A stretch of DNA of 64,000 nt from JBBQFI01 sp038321775 (GTDB lineage: Bacteria > Verrucomicrobiota > Verrucomicrobiia > Chthoniobacterales > UBA10450). Positions 44,280 to 53,093 of the stretch are shown here, piece by piece. Position numbers and translations under genes: made by a program. Position 1 is the first letter of the stretch, and the number at the start of each line of letters is the position of its first letter. Where the stretch lies: NCBI GenBank assembly GCA_038321775.1, contig JBBQFI010000001.1, forward strand, positions 186,001 to 250,000, given 5' to 3'. The notes under the pieces are model-generated. The model was not told the DNA's origin, did no database searches, and was given only the letters and a program-made list of their open reading frames with translations.

Positions 44280-45842
44280 ATGACGCACCGAAAAGCAATT
44301 GGAATCGATCTCGGAACGACATTCTCCGCTGTCGCTCACATCGATCCGTACGGAAAACCTCAGATCATTCCTAATTCGGAGAGCGAGCGCATCACTCCAT
44401 CGGTTATTCTTTACGATGGCGGCAATGTGATTGTCGGGACTCTGGCAAAAAATAATTCCGTGGCCGAACCGGAGCGGATTGTGGATTTCGTAAAGCGCGA
44501 AATCGGCAAACCGAAAGAACAATTTCATCGCGAGTTCGACGGCAAGGTTTATTCGGCCGAGGAACTTTCCGCGCTCATCATCAAGAAATTAAAGACCGAC
44601 GCGGAAAAATATCTTAAGGAAACAGTGACCGATGCCGTGATCACGGTGCCGGCTTACTTCAACGACTCGGAACGCACCGCGACGATTACGGCGGGCCAAC
44701 TAGCGGGCCTGAATGTTCTGCAGGTGATCAATGAGCCGACGGCCGCGGCACTCGCTTACGGCTTGGATAAACTGGACGAAGATCAAACCGTTTTCGTGTT
44801 CGACCTCGGCGGTGGCACGTTCGACGTCACGATCATGCGTATCCAGGAGCACAAGATTCAGATGATCGCGACGAACGGCGATCATCGTCTGGGCGGGAAG
44901 GATTGGGATGATGTCATCGTCAATTATGTCGCGGAAGAATTTGATCGCGCTCACGGCGAAAATCCGCTGCTCGACCTGGCGAGTTATCAGGATCTGCAAA
45001 GCCGCGCTCTTTCCGCCAAAATGCAACTCTCCAGCCGCGATCGTACCGCGCTTGTCGCCAACCACAATGGCAAGAGCGTGAAGGTGGAACTGACGCGCAA
45101 AGAATTTGAAGCGAAAACGCGGCATCTGATCGAGAAGTGCAAGACGATTTGCGAAATCGTGATGCAGGAAGCGAAGATGAAGTGGGAGGAACTCGATAAG
45201 GTTCTCCTGGTTGGCGGCATGACACGTATGCCCATGGTGCGTGAGATGATCTCGCAACTCTCTTCGGCGCCGCTCGTTGATGATGTCAATCCGGACGAAG
45301 CCGTGGCAATCGGTGCGGCTGTGCAGGCAATCTTGTCGCTCTTGCACGAGGAAGAAATTTCAGGACAGAAAGTTCTGCCCGACGATACGCGTCAGCAATT
45401 TTCGTCACGCGAAGGCGGTTTGATTCAGGTCACGAACATCACGTCGCACACGCTGGGCGTTGTGCTGTGGGATGAGGCGAACCTGGAGGAATATGTTTTC
45501 CCGATGATTCGCAAAATGAATGCGATTCCCGCGGTGGCCCGAAATTCCTTCGGAACAGCAAGCGCAAACATGCAGCGCGTCATCGTGAAAATCGTCGAAG
45601 GTGAAAGCACGGTGCCGGGCGAATGCACGCCGCTGGGGCTTTGCGACGTCGAGTTGCCGCCGTTTCTTCCAAAGGGATCGCCGGTTGAGCTCTCCTACGC
45701 TTACAACACCAATCAAGTCCTTGAAGTTGGAGTCACTGCCGCAGGCAATCAGAAGAAAGTAACTATCGAGCGCAACACCGGGCTTGCCCCGAGCGAGATT
45801 GAGAAGGCCGCCGCCGCAATCGGAGCGATGAATGTTGCCTAG
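44280..45842 (+). CDS. Lidless Hsp70 family protein
   Basis: 520 residues. The ATPase domain is complete: AIGIDLGTTFSAVAHIDPYG, VINEPTAAALAYGLDKLDED, VFDLGGGTFDVTIM, GGKDWDDVIVN and LLVGGMTRMPMVRE. The linker is atypical (LIQVTNITSHTLGVVL instead of the DVTPLSLGIE type). The beta substrate domain continues to LEVGVTAAGNQKKVTIER and the protein stops within 25 residues, so the C-terminal helical lid is absent. This recalls short HscC-type Hsp70s. It lies between grpE and the J-like/FGE fusion with a two-base gap to the latter. It differs clearly from the full-length Hsp70 at 9079. Confidence 0.92.
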   Translation: MTHRKAIGIDLGTTFSAVAHIDPYGKPQIIPNSESERITPSVILYDGGNVIVGTLAKNNSVAEPERIVDFVKREIGKPKEQFHREFDGKVYSAEELSALIIKKLKTDAEKYLKETVTDAVITVPAYFNDSERTATITAGQLAGLNVLQVINEPTAAALAYGLDKLDEDQTVFVFDLGGGTFDVTIMRIQEHKIQMIATNGDHRLGGKDWDDVIVNYVAEEFDRAHGENPLLDLASYQDLQSRALSAKMQLSSRDRTALVANHNGKSVKVELTRKEFEAKTRHLIEKCKTICEIVMQEAKMKWEELDKVLLVGGMTRMPMVREMISQLSSAPLVDDVNPDEAVAIGAAVQAILSLLHEEEISGQKVLPDDTRQQFSSREGGLIQVTNITSHTLGVVLWDEANLEEYVFPMIRKMNAIPAVARNSFGTASANMQRVIVKIVEGESTVPGECTPLGLCDVELPPFLPKGSPVELSYAYNTNQVLEVGVTAAGNQKKVTIERNTGLAPSEIEKAAAAIGAMNVA

Positions 45843-45844
45843 AG

Positions 45845-47458
45845 ATGATAAAATGCGACGTCCAATTTCCCTATCCCTTACCCGACGATCCGAGGAAATG
45901 GGATGGTTGGAGCCGGTATAAATCGAGCAATTTATACGAGCGCCTGTGTCTCGATTCGCGCAGTAAGCCAACTAACGAGCTGATTGAAGAGCACTGCCGC
46001 GAATTGTTGCGGTGGTGGCAAAAGAAACTTCCGCTTAAGAATCAGCCGAGTAATCCGCTCGCGCAGATGCTTCGTTCCGGCCTGGAAGAATCCTCGCGTT
46101 TTCTGACAGAAGCGCGGATGGAACTGCTCGATCCCGAGCGCCGGCGCCAAATGGATGAAGAGCTGGCAGCTGAAGCGCACGAAGAGGCAGTAACCGAATT
46201 CCAAAAGTATGTCGCGTTTGCTTTGGCCAACGGCGTCCTGCGTGCGGAAGAGGAAGGCGCTTTGATCCGTTTCGGAGGTGAACTTGGATTGCAGGAACCA
46301 GAAATGACGATGCTCATTGAGGCTGAGCTCGTTGATTGCAATGCACACAGAATTACGGAAGAAGACATCAAGGCCGAAGCGGCGAAGGCATCAAATGGCG
46401 CCGCTTCTCCTGCGCTCAATCAAAAGGACGACTTCATGCGCATGCTCCGCTTGAGCGGTTTGGATGGCGATGCCATGACCGACGACCAACGCGATGCGTT
46501 CATCAACATGGCGGAAAATCTGGGGATCGACGCCGGCGAAGCAGAGGACATGGTAGATCTCTATCTCGAGGAAATTGAGGAAAACCCCAATCCAACGCCG
46601 CCACCCGCACCGGCGCCCGCCGTTGGAAAGGGCGCACCGGCTGCGCAAAAGTCGCCGGCGAGTGAGAAGGTCGATAAGGCGCCAAAAATCGAGATCAATG
46701 TCGCGGCGGAGCGCGCGCGCTTTAGCAATTTCGAAAATTCGATCGGCGATCAAATGATGTTCGTTCCGAGCGTAGAATTAGTCATTGGAAGTGAAGCACC
46801 GGATGCCGCGCCTAACGAACGACCTCAAACGAAGGTCGTGGTGAGCCGTTTTTACATGTCGCGGCACCTCATCACCAATGGGCAATACGAGCAGTTTGAT
46901 CCCGCACATGCACGCAAGCGGGCGGCAGGAACGAGCGATCGTCATCCCGTGGTTTACGTCAGCAGCATCGATGCGATGAAATTTTGCCAATGGCTCGGTA
47001 CGCGAGAACGGCGCAAATACAGATTACCAACGGAAGCGGAGTGGGAGTACGCCGCACGTGGGACGGATGGTCGTAAGTTTCCGTGGGGGAATTACGGTCG
47101 ACGAGGGGATCTGGCCAATTTTGCCGATCGCAACACTGTCTTTGCCTGGAGTGATCGCGATATTGACGATGGCTATGCGGAAACTTCGCCCGTGGGTTCG
47201 TTTCCCATCGGTGTCAGCCCGTTCGGGATGGAGGACATGGCGGGTAATGTTTGGGAATGGTGCCTCGATTATTACGAACTGTACCACGGAAAGCCGAAAG
47301 TGAATCCGCGTGGCCCAAACAATGGAATGAAGCGGGTGTATCGCGGAGGAAGTTGGAAATCACGCTTTAATAGCTTGCGTGCGACGACCCGGAACTCGAA
47401 TGCGCCGAACTATAGCTGTAACGATCTCGGATTTCGGATCGTGTGCGAATGCGAGTGA
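45845..47458 (+). CDS. Multidomain protein: J-like helices, TerB-like helices and SUMF1/FGE-fold C-terminus
   Basis: 537 residues in three parts. Residues ~24-100 are helical with NLYERLCLDSRSKPTNELIE and LLDPERRRQMDEEL, spaced like a J-domain but with no HPD. Residues ~105-245 hold two helical repeats (FALANGVLRAEEEGALIRFG; MTDDQRDAFINMAENLGID) similar in pattern to TerB or EF-hand-like domains. A Pro/Ala linker follows to ~285. The rest is a formylglycine-generating-enzyme/EgtB fold: YRLPTEAEWEYAARG, FGMEDMAGNVWEWC and RGGSWKSRFNSLRATTR, ending GFRIVC. The two FGE catalytic cysteine positions are Ser506 and Leu511, so sulfatase activation is unlikely. Predicted to act with the adjacent GrpE and lidless Hsp70. 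Confidence 0.82.
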   Translation: MIKCDVQFPYPLPDDPRKWDGWSRYKSSNLYERLCLDSRSKPTNELIEEHCRELLRWWQKKLPLKNQPSNPLAQMLRSGLEESSRFLTEARMELLDPERRRQMDEELAAEAHEEAVTEFQKYVAFALANGVLRAEEEGALIRFGGELGLQEPEMTMLIEAELVDCNAHRITEEDIKAEAAKASNGAASPALNQKDDFMRMLRLSGLDGDAMTDDQRDAFINMAENLGIDAGEAEDMVDLYLEEIEENPNPTPPPAPAPAVGKGAPAAQKSPASEKVDKAPKIEINVAAERARFSNFENSIGDQMMFVPSVELVIGSEAPDAAPNERPQTKVVVSRFYMSRHLITNGQYEQFDPAHARKRAAGTSDRHPVVYVSSIDAMKFCQWLGTRERRKYRLPTEAEWEYAARGTDGRKFPWGNYGRRGDLANFADRNTVFAWSDRDIDDGYAETSPVGSFPIGVSPFGMEDMAGNVWEWCLDYYELYHGKPKVNPRGPNNGMKRVYRGGSWKSRFNSLRATTRNSNAPNYSCNDLGFRIVCECE

Positions 47459-47518
47459 GGGGGTCAGGCCGCGGCGGAAACGCTCGACCCGAAGCACTTA
47501 GCGCCTCATGCGCTGCTA

Positions 47519-47713
47519 CTAAGGATTGAACCGGAACTTCGGGCGGCCGCGTTTCGCGTTGGCTTTGGCTTTGCGACGGCTCTTCTGATTCGGCGTCTCA
47601 AAGGCTCGTAAGCGACGGACTTCCTCAAGAATTCCCTCGGCATCAAGCTTGTTCTTCAAACGCTTTAACGCGCGATCAACGGGCTCACCTTTTCGAACGA
47701 TTACTTCTGGCAT
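47519..47713 (-). CDS. rpsU: 30S ribosomal protein S21 (bS21)
   Basis: 64 residues from the ATG at 47713, preceded by a strong AGGAGGGT (47721-47728) at good spacing; an adjacent GTG at 47716 is less suitable. The sequence PEVIVRKGEPVDRALKRLKN is standard bS21, with the basic tail KSRRKAKANAKRGRP. The protein contacts the anti-SD region of the 30S subunit. It lies downstream of secDF on the same strand but has its own candidate promoter. Confidence 0.97.
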   Translation of the reverse strand: MPEVIVRKGEPVDRALKRLKNKLDAEGILEEVRRLRAFETPNQKSRRKAKANAKRGRPKFRFNP

Positions 47714-47765
47714 CACTACGACCCTCCTGGGTTGAAAAATTATCTAAGTCCACCGGCGACTCGCG

Positions 47766-47794
47766 ACCCTAAGCGGCCTCGAAGCGGGCGTCAA
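47766..47794 (-). promoter_or_regulatory. Candidate rpsU promoter
   Basis: On the minus strand TTGACG (47794-47789) and TAGGGT (47771-47766) are separated by 17 bases. Transcription would start near 47759, giving a ~45-nt leader that contains the AGGAGG. Confidence 0.45.
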
Positions 47795-47815
47795 CTTTTG
47801 TGAATAACAGCTTTG

Positions 47816-50152
47816 CTAGGCGGCCGGATTCGCCGTCGTAGCTTTCTGCGTGATCTCCCGCCGCAGACTGCTGGCGCTGCCGCCGCGAGCGCGAGTCCAC
47901 CAAAGAACGATCGGGGAAGCGATGAAAATCGATGAATACGTTCCGACCACTACGCCAATGATGATGGCGAGCGAGAAATCCTTCAGAACCTCACCGCCGA
48001 AGAAGAAAAGACAGAGAATTGGAATCAATGTGACTGTGCTGGTGAGAATGGTCCGGCTCAAAGTCTGATTGATGCTGCGATTCATGATTTGCTCGATCGA
48101 ACCGCGCTGGCCACTAGCCAGACCTTCGCGGATTCGGTCGTAGACGACAATCGTGTCGTTGATTGAGTAACCGGCAATCGTGAGGACCGCGCCAACCATG
48201 GTGAGCGTTAATTCTCGGCCCAAAAGAGCGAAAACTCCGACCGTGATGAGAACGTCATGCAGCAACGCCACGATTGCTCCGACGGCAAACGACAATTCAA
48301 ATCGGAAGGTGACGAAGATCAAAATGCCGATGATTCCAAGCCCGAGCGCCCAGAGAGAATTCTTGGCGAGCTCGCCTCCGACAAGCGCACCCACGCGGTC
48401 GGCCCGTTCGACTTTGAAACCTGCCTCGGGGACCGATTGCATCACTTGCTTCTCGATCGCCTCGCTGGTGTTAATGGGACCGCGAATCGTCGCGTAGTTT
48501 TTGCCGCCTTGAGCGGATTCCTGGATTGGCGCATCAGCCAGGTGCAATGGCTTGAGCGCGTCGCGGATCTTTTCCACCGGAATCTGTTTGGCGGTGCTAA
48601 GAGTAATTAGATCGCCCCCTCGAAAATCGACCCCGAAATTCTTTTCGCCACGAATCACAAAAGCACTGGCGCCGGCGATGATCAGCGCGAGCGAACAAAG
48701 CACCGCGAGCAACCCTTTGCCGAGGAAATCGATATTATGCGACGAAATCAGGTGGAGCATGGAAACGCGCTTCACCTTGTTCGTATCGACAAACCAACTG
48801 AAGAGATTTCGCCCGAAGATGAGGGCGGTAAAGAGCGAGGCGAGAATGCCGAGCGTGAGCGAAATGGCGAAGCCTTTCACCGGTCCGCTCGCCTTCCAGA
48901 ACAAAATCGCAGCGGTGATGAGGGTCGTGACATTCGCGTCAAAAATCGAGCTGAACGCCTTCTCATACGCAGCCTGCACCGCGGCTTTGAGAGATTTTCC
49001 GGACGCTAATTCTTCCCGTAATCGTTCGTAGATCAGAACGTTTGCATCCACCGATAAACCGATCGTGAGAATAATGCCTGCGATACCGGGCAGCGTTAGG
49101 ACGAACTTGAACATCGTCAGGGCACCGATGAGCAAGATGATGTTCACCAAAAGCGCGACATTCGCGATCAGGCCCGCAAATTTATAATAAACCAGCACGC
49201 AAACCATCGTGATCCCGAGCCCGATCAAACCGGCGATGATGCTCGCGCGAATGGAATCCGCGCCGAGGGTGGGCGAGACGCTGCGCTCCTCTTCGATGCT
49301 GACTGGAACTTGGAGTGGATTTTCCAGGACGCTGGCCAATCCGCGCGCTTCCTGTTCGGTAAAGCGACCAGTGATAACAGCATCGCCGCCGTAAATCGCG
49401 TCGCGAATGACTGGCGCCGATTGAATTGCTCCGTCGAGCACGATGGCGAAGCGATGACCTTTATATTGCTCCGTGATTTTTCCAAACTGCTTCGCGCCTT
49501 CGTTGTCGAACTTCATCTGCACCGTCCAGCCTTCGTTGCCGTAGTACGCGTTTGATTCCTTCACGCGATCGCCGCCCAGATCAGCTTTCTTTTTTATGAG
49601 CAACCGCTCCGGCACCGCTTTCTTTCCCTCTTCAGCATGCGGAACGTAGGTCTCGATTCGATATTCCGGCGGGATGACTTGCTGGCCGCCATCGATCTGT
49701 TTGAGACGTTCGCCGTTATCCGGGTAGACCAGACGAAATTCGAGTTTAGCAACGCGCGAAAGTTGTTGGCGCGCTTCTTCGATCTTTGCGGGATCCAGTC
49801 CTGGTATTTGAACAAGGATTCGATCGCTCCCGACTGGCGTGATGACCGGTTCGCCGCCGCCAAAGTAATCGACGCGTTTGCGAATTACTTCGACCGCCTG
49901 GTCGAGCATCGCTTTCGTGATCTGCTTCTCGCCTTTCTCCAAACGAATCAGGAACGACGTGCCGCCCTGAATATCGAGACCGAGCGCAATTTTTTTGTCC
50001 GGTGGCCAGATTGTCGTAATGCTGAAAACGACGAACATCAGCATCAGCACCGCCGCGAGAATGCGTTTGCGCGGACCGTAGTCGGTCGCGAAGTACCAGC
50101 CGAAGAGAACCAACAGCGCGAGGCCGATGAAGAAGGTGATTGCGGGATTCAT
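47816..50152 (-). CDS. secDF: SecD-SecF fusion, protein translocase subunit
   Basis: 778 residues. Proton-motive-force-driven accessory to SecYEG. The SecD half has GLDIQGGTSFLIRLE, the periplasmic P1 region, and VALLVNIILLIGALTMF with GLSVDANVLIYERLREEL. The SecF half begins near residue 480 with SHNIDFLGKG and has FGVDFRGGDLITL, ALLHDVLITVGVFALLG and SINDTIVVYDRIRE. Twelve helices are expected. The ALLHD and SVDAN/SINDT motifs carry the proton-path residues. It follows yajC by 21 bases, in the classic tgt-yajC-secDF order. Confidence 0.97.
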   Translation of the reverse strand: MNPAITFFIGLALLVLFGWYFATDYGPRKRILAAVLMLMFVVFSITTIWPPDKKIALGLDIQGGTSFLIRLEKGEKQITKAMLDQAVEVIRKRVDYFGGGEPVITPVGSDRILVQIPGLDPAKIEEARQQLSRVAKLEFRLVYPDNGERLKQIDGGQQVIPPEYRIETYVPHAEEGKKAVPERLLIKKKADLGGDRVKESNAYYGNEGWTVQMKFDNEGAKQFGKITEQYKGHRFAIVLDGAIQSAPVIRDAIYGGDAVITGRFTEQEARGLASVLENPLQVPVSIEEERSVSPTLGADSIRASIIAGLIGLGITMVCVLVYYKFAGLIANVALLVNIILLIGALTMFKFVLTLPGIAGIILTIGLSVDANVLIYERLREELASGKSLKAAVQAAYEKAFSSIFDANVTTLITAAILFWKASGPVKGFAISLTLGILASLFTALIFGRNLFSWFVDTNKVKRVSMLHLISSHNIDFLGKGLLAVLCSLALIIAGASAFVIRGEKNFGVDFRGGDLITLSTAKQIPVEKIRDALKPLHLADAPIQESAQGGKNYATIRGPINTSEAIEKQVMQSVPEAGFKVERADRVGALVGGELAKNSLWALGLGIIGILIFVTFRFELSFAVGAIVALLHDVLITVGVFALLGRELTLTMVGAVLTIAGYSINDTIVVYDRIREGLASGQRGSIEQIMNRSINQTLSRTILTSTVTLIPILCLFFFGGEVLKDFSLAIIIGVVVGTYSSIFIASPIVLWWTRARGGSASSLRREITQKATTANPAA

Positions 50153-50173
50153 TCTAACGCGAAGAAGTCTTGG

Positions 50174-50500
50174 TTATTTCGCCGTCTCCGATTTCAGCAC
50201 CGTCGCGACCGCGGATTTCTCAACCTCAATCTTAACGTTGTCGGCCACTTTTAAAATCACCGTCGTATCTTTTACGTTCGAAATTAATCCGTGAATTCCC
50301 GACGCGGTGACGACTCGGTCTCCTGTCTTAATAGCTGAGACAAGGTTTCGCTGATCTTTTTGCCGCTTCATCTGCGGGCGGAAGAGCAGGAAATACATGA
50401 TGATAAAGATCAGGATGAGCGGAATGAAGGACGCGATGGGATTCGCGCCTCCCGCGGCCGGAGAAGCTGCCTGAGTTTGAGCAAGAATGAAAAGTAACAT
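50174..50500 (-). CDS. yajC: Preprotein translocase subunit YajC
   Basis: 108 residues. One membrane helix (SFIPLILIFIIMYFLLFRPQ) is followed by QMKRQKDQRNLVSAIKTGDRVVT and the small beta domain ending VLKSETAK. This is the YajC/SecG-associated pattern. The N-terminus before the helix is Gln/Ala-rich. It is located between tgt and secDF. Confidence 0.95.
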   Translation of the reverse strand: MLLFILAQTQAASPAAGGANPIASFIPLILIFIIMYFLLFRPQMKRQKDQRNLVSAIKTGDRVVTASGIHGLISNVKDTTVILKVADNVKIEVEKSAVATVLKSETAK

Positions 50501-50566
50501 ATGAAAATTGCCGGCTATACGATGACTGCGACGTAATAATCGCCACGCCGCTGCCGGAACGGCGTC

Positions 50567-51718
50567 TTACTGAGCACGTTTGGCCGGGATTTGCAACAGA
50601 GGTGTTGCTTCAACTCGCACTTCGTAATTCTCGACAAACTTCTTTCGGAACTCGCTAAACGTCCCTTCATCGATGGCCGAATGCGTACGGCGCATGAGGT
50701 CCAGATAGAAATGCAGATTGTGCAGTGAAACGAGCCGCAGCCCGAGAATTTCCTCCGACTTCAACATGTGTCGAAGATAAGCGCGGCTGAATCCGCCGGC
50801 GCATGCTTCGCAAGTACAGCCCTCTTCGATCGGGCCGGTCTCGAAGGTGTGCACCGCGTTTTTCACATTCGTCGTCCCTGAGTTCGTGAAAGCCATGCCA
50901 TTTCGCGCCACGCGCGTGGGCAGCACGCAATCAAACATGTCCACGCCGCGCGCGATTAGCTCGAGCAGTTGCGGCGGAGAGCCGAGACCCATCGCGTAAC
51001 GCGGCTTGTCGTTAGGCAAAAACGGCTCGGCGTTTTCCACCGCGAGCATCATCTCGGGTTCCGGTTCGCCCACGCTCACGCCACCGATCGCGTAGCCATC
51101 GAAACCAATCTCGACCAGCGCCTCCGCACTTTCGCGGCGCAGATCCGCGAAGGTCGCGCCTTGCACAATTCCGAAAACCAATTGTCCATCCGGATGAGGC
51201 GCTTCCTTGCATCGCTTCGCCCAACGCATCGTCATCTCCAGGCTCCGCGCCGCGTAATCCTTTTCGCATGGCCACGGCGGGCATTCGTCCAGCACCATCG
51301 CCACATCGCTGCCGAGCGCGGCTTGAATTTCCATCGCGATCTCGGGCGAAATAAACGTCGGCGTCCCATCGAGATGATTTTGAAAATGCGCGCCGTCTTC
51401 CGTGATCTTGCGCAACTTCGCCAGCGAGAAAATCTGGTAACCGCCGCTGTCGGTTAAAATCGGACCGTCCCAATTCATAAACCGATGCAGCCCACCGAAT
51501 TTCCCGATCACCTCCAGTCCTGGCCTAACGAAGAGATGATAAGTATTTCCGAGCACGACTTGCGCATTCATCTCGCGCAGTTCGCGCGGGCTGACCGCCT
51601 TCACGCTGCCTTGCGTTCCCACCGGCATGAAAGCCGGCGTCTCGATCACACCGTGGCCAGTCGTTAGGCGACCGTGGCGTGCTTTCGATCCTGCATCCTT
51701 CGTGAAAACTTCGAACAC
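50567..51718 (-). CDS. tgt: tRNA-guanine transglycosylase
   Basis: 383 residues from the GTG at 51718. Exchanges G34 of GUN-anticodon tRNAs for preQ1 in queuosine synthesis. Motifs: GVIETPAFMPVGTQGSVKA, the DSGGYQIFSL loop, VLDECPPWP, GGVSVGEPEPEM and MGLGSPPQLLELIARGVDMFDCVLPTRVARNG with the catalytic Asp. The zinc site is CTCEAC...H. A longer frame to 51871 is open, but its residues derive from an intergenic repeat (AFAQDD) and do not belong to the enzyme. Followed by yajC after 66 bases. Confidence 0.96.
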   Translation of the reverse strand: MFEVFTKDAGSKARHGRLTTGHGVIETPAFMPVGTQGSVKAVSPRELREMNAQVVLGNTYHLFVRPGLEVIGKFGGLHRFMNWDGPILTDSGGYQIFSLAKLRKITEDGAHFQNHLDGTPTFISPEIAMEIQAALGSDVAMVLDECPPWPCEKDYAARSLEMTMRWAKRCKEAPHPDGQLVFGIVQGATFADLRRESAEALVEIGFDGYAIGGVSVGEPEPEMMLAVENAEPFLPNDKPRYAMGLGSPPQLLELIARGVDMFDCVLPTRVARNGMAFTNSGTTNVKNAVHTFETGPIEEGCTCEACAGGFSRAYLRHMLKSEEILGLRLVSLHNLHFYLDLMRRTHSAIDEGTFSEFRKKFVENYEVRVEATPLLQIPAKRAQ

Positions 51719-51720
51719 GC

Positions 51721-51749
51721 TGTCATCCTGAGCGAAAGCGAAGGACCCC
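51721..51749. repeat. Half copy of the GTCATCC-type intergenic repeat
   Basis: TGTCATCCTGAGCGAAAGCG followed by AAGGACCCC directly upstream of tgt matches the element at 5866-5951. Translated in the tgt frame it gives the FAFAQDD string often seen in wrongly extended proteins. Confidence 0.6.
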
Positions 51750-51770
51750 GCAAATTCACGATGGAGGCCA

Positions 51771-52559
51771 TCAATGGATGCGATGCGGTCGCCCCATCCA
51801 AACGCTGACGCCGGGAGAATAATTCGCTGCACACTGGCGTGCCGTTTCCGACCATGGGCCCGTCGCGTCAATCAGGTCGTGATCGCTCACCTCGATATCC
51901 GCGGATGTTTGTCTCCACGGTTCGTGCCAGACGCGAAAGAATCTCTTCTTGCCTCGGTGAGCCGTAAAGGCCGTATAGCGTTCAAGCAAAAATTCGTTCA
52001 GCGAATCAGGATCGCACTCGTTGAAGCGCTGATCCGCCAACTCGCCGCGATATCTAAATGATCCCGCTCGTGCTGCCACCTCGCCTCGAAGTTCGTCGGA
52101 TTCCGGTTCGTGTTCGTAGTGCAAGCGTCCGAATCGATAGGGCAATCCAAAAGTCCGCGGACCGAGTGCGACACTCAGACGATTCTCGAGCCATTCACTG
52201 ATAAAATAAATTCCTGCTTCGCTATTGTGCCGAACGTACGTCCGCACATTTAGAAGATCGTGGGTCGCAATCGGTCTGAAAAGTAGCGCAGTCGCCGCGC
52301 CACCGAAACGCGGTCGCATCGCGTGCATCGTGAAAGCGACAATACTTACGAACGCGCGCCCTTCGAAAAGATCGATTTGGAAAGGGGTAGTTTTTTGCAA
52401 CGCAACCGGATCGGCTTCGTAATGAATGAAGAGCGCGCGTTCCCATTCGCAGATGAATAGAGGCTCCCCGCGACTCGCGAGCATGCGCCGCCGAGCGATG
52501 TCGCTTTCTTCGTAAATGGCACTTACCGCGCTCACACGCTCATTCTTAACTTGAAACAA
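51771..52559 (-). CDS. DUF2071 (YqjF-like) family protein
   Basis: 262 residues. The DUF2071 features are present: LFIHYEADPVALQKTTPFQIDL, GRAFVSIVAFTMHAMRP, LNVRTYVRHNSEAGIYFISEWLENRL and the YRFGRLHYEHE strand. The fold is acetoacetate-decarboxylase-like; its activity is unknown. The start is uncertain: TTG at 52559 overlaps the upstream regulator gene by 14 bases, and a GTG eight codons later is possible. The close coupling with the GbsR/MarR-type gene suggests a small regulated operon. Confidence 0.82.
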   Translation of the reverse strand: MFQVKNERVSAVSAIYEESDIARRRMLASRGEPLFICEWERALFIHYEADPVALQKTTPFQIDLFEGRAFVSIVAFTMHAMRPRFGGAATALLFRPIATHDLLNVRTYVRHNSEAGIYFISEWLENRLSVALGPRTFGLPYRFGRLHYEHEPESDELRGEVAARAGSFRYRGELADQRFNECDPDSLNEFLLERYTAFTAHRGKKRFFRVWHEPWRQTSADIEVSDHDLIDATGPWSETARQCAANYSPGVSVWMGRPHRIH

Positions 52560-53082
52560 CCCCCAGCATTCTGAACGCCTTGTCTCCCAGCTTCGCTACT
52601 TTCAGAACGGCGGCCGTCGGTAATTTTTCGGTCCGTTCATAAACGGCGGCGCCGAGTTCGAAAAGGTCCAGCAATTCCGTCAATCGTTCGCGCGTGTAGG
52701 GCTCGGCCGATTTCGGTTTGCCCGCTTCCGCGATGCAATCGCGCAGAACGTGAATTGTCGGATCGATCTCACGTTTCTTGCGTTCCCGTGCGATGACTCG
52801 AAACATCGCAAACAAATCCTTGATCGTTTCGAAGTGGTCCCGGCGATCGCCCGCGACGTGGACAAGTTTAACGATTCCCCAGTTCTGCAACTCATGGAGG
52901 CTCGTGCTCGTATTGGAACGAGCGATGCCGAGGGTCTCGGCAATCTGATCCGCGGGCAGGGGGTTTTCCGAAAGAAAAAGGAGAGCGTGGACCTGGGCGA
53001 CGGTGCGATTAATTCCCCAACGCACTCCCATTTCGCCCCAATGCAGAACAAATTTTTGCGCGGTCGGAAAAAGAGTCTTCAT
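52546..53082 (-). CDS. GbsR/MarR-family transcriptional regulator
   Basis: 178 residues with a winged helix near residues 30-90: LFLSENPLPADQIAETLGIA, SNTSTSLHELQNWGIVKLVHVAGDRRDHFE. The wing and the helical C-terminal extension (IARERKKREID, LTELLDLFELGAAVYERT) follow the GbsR pattern, a MarR relative that controls glycine betaine genes in Bacillus. No osmoprotectant genes are nearby. A perfect inverted repeat lies 12 bases upstream of the ATG and may be its own operator. It is divergent from the rpsL operon. Confidence 0.88.
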   Translation of the reverse strand: MKTLFPTAQKFVLHWGEMGVRWGINRTVAQVHALLFLSENPLPADQIAETLGIARSNTSTSLHELQNWGIVKLVHVAGDRRDHFETIKDLFAMFRVIARERKKREIDPTIHVLRDCIAEAGKPKSAEPYTRERLTELLDLFELGAAVYERTEKLPTAAVLKVAKLGDKAFRMLGVVSS

Positions 53083-53093
53083 AAGAATCTGTT

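Noticed and set aside
51719..51871. 51-codon N-terminal extension of tgt
   Set aside because: Residues come from an intergenic repeat (FAFAQDD) and the conserved enzyme begins at the GTG at 51718.
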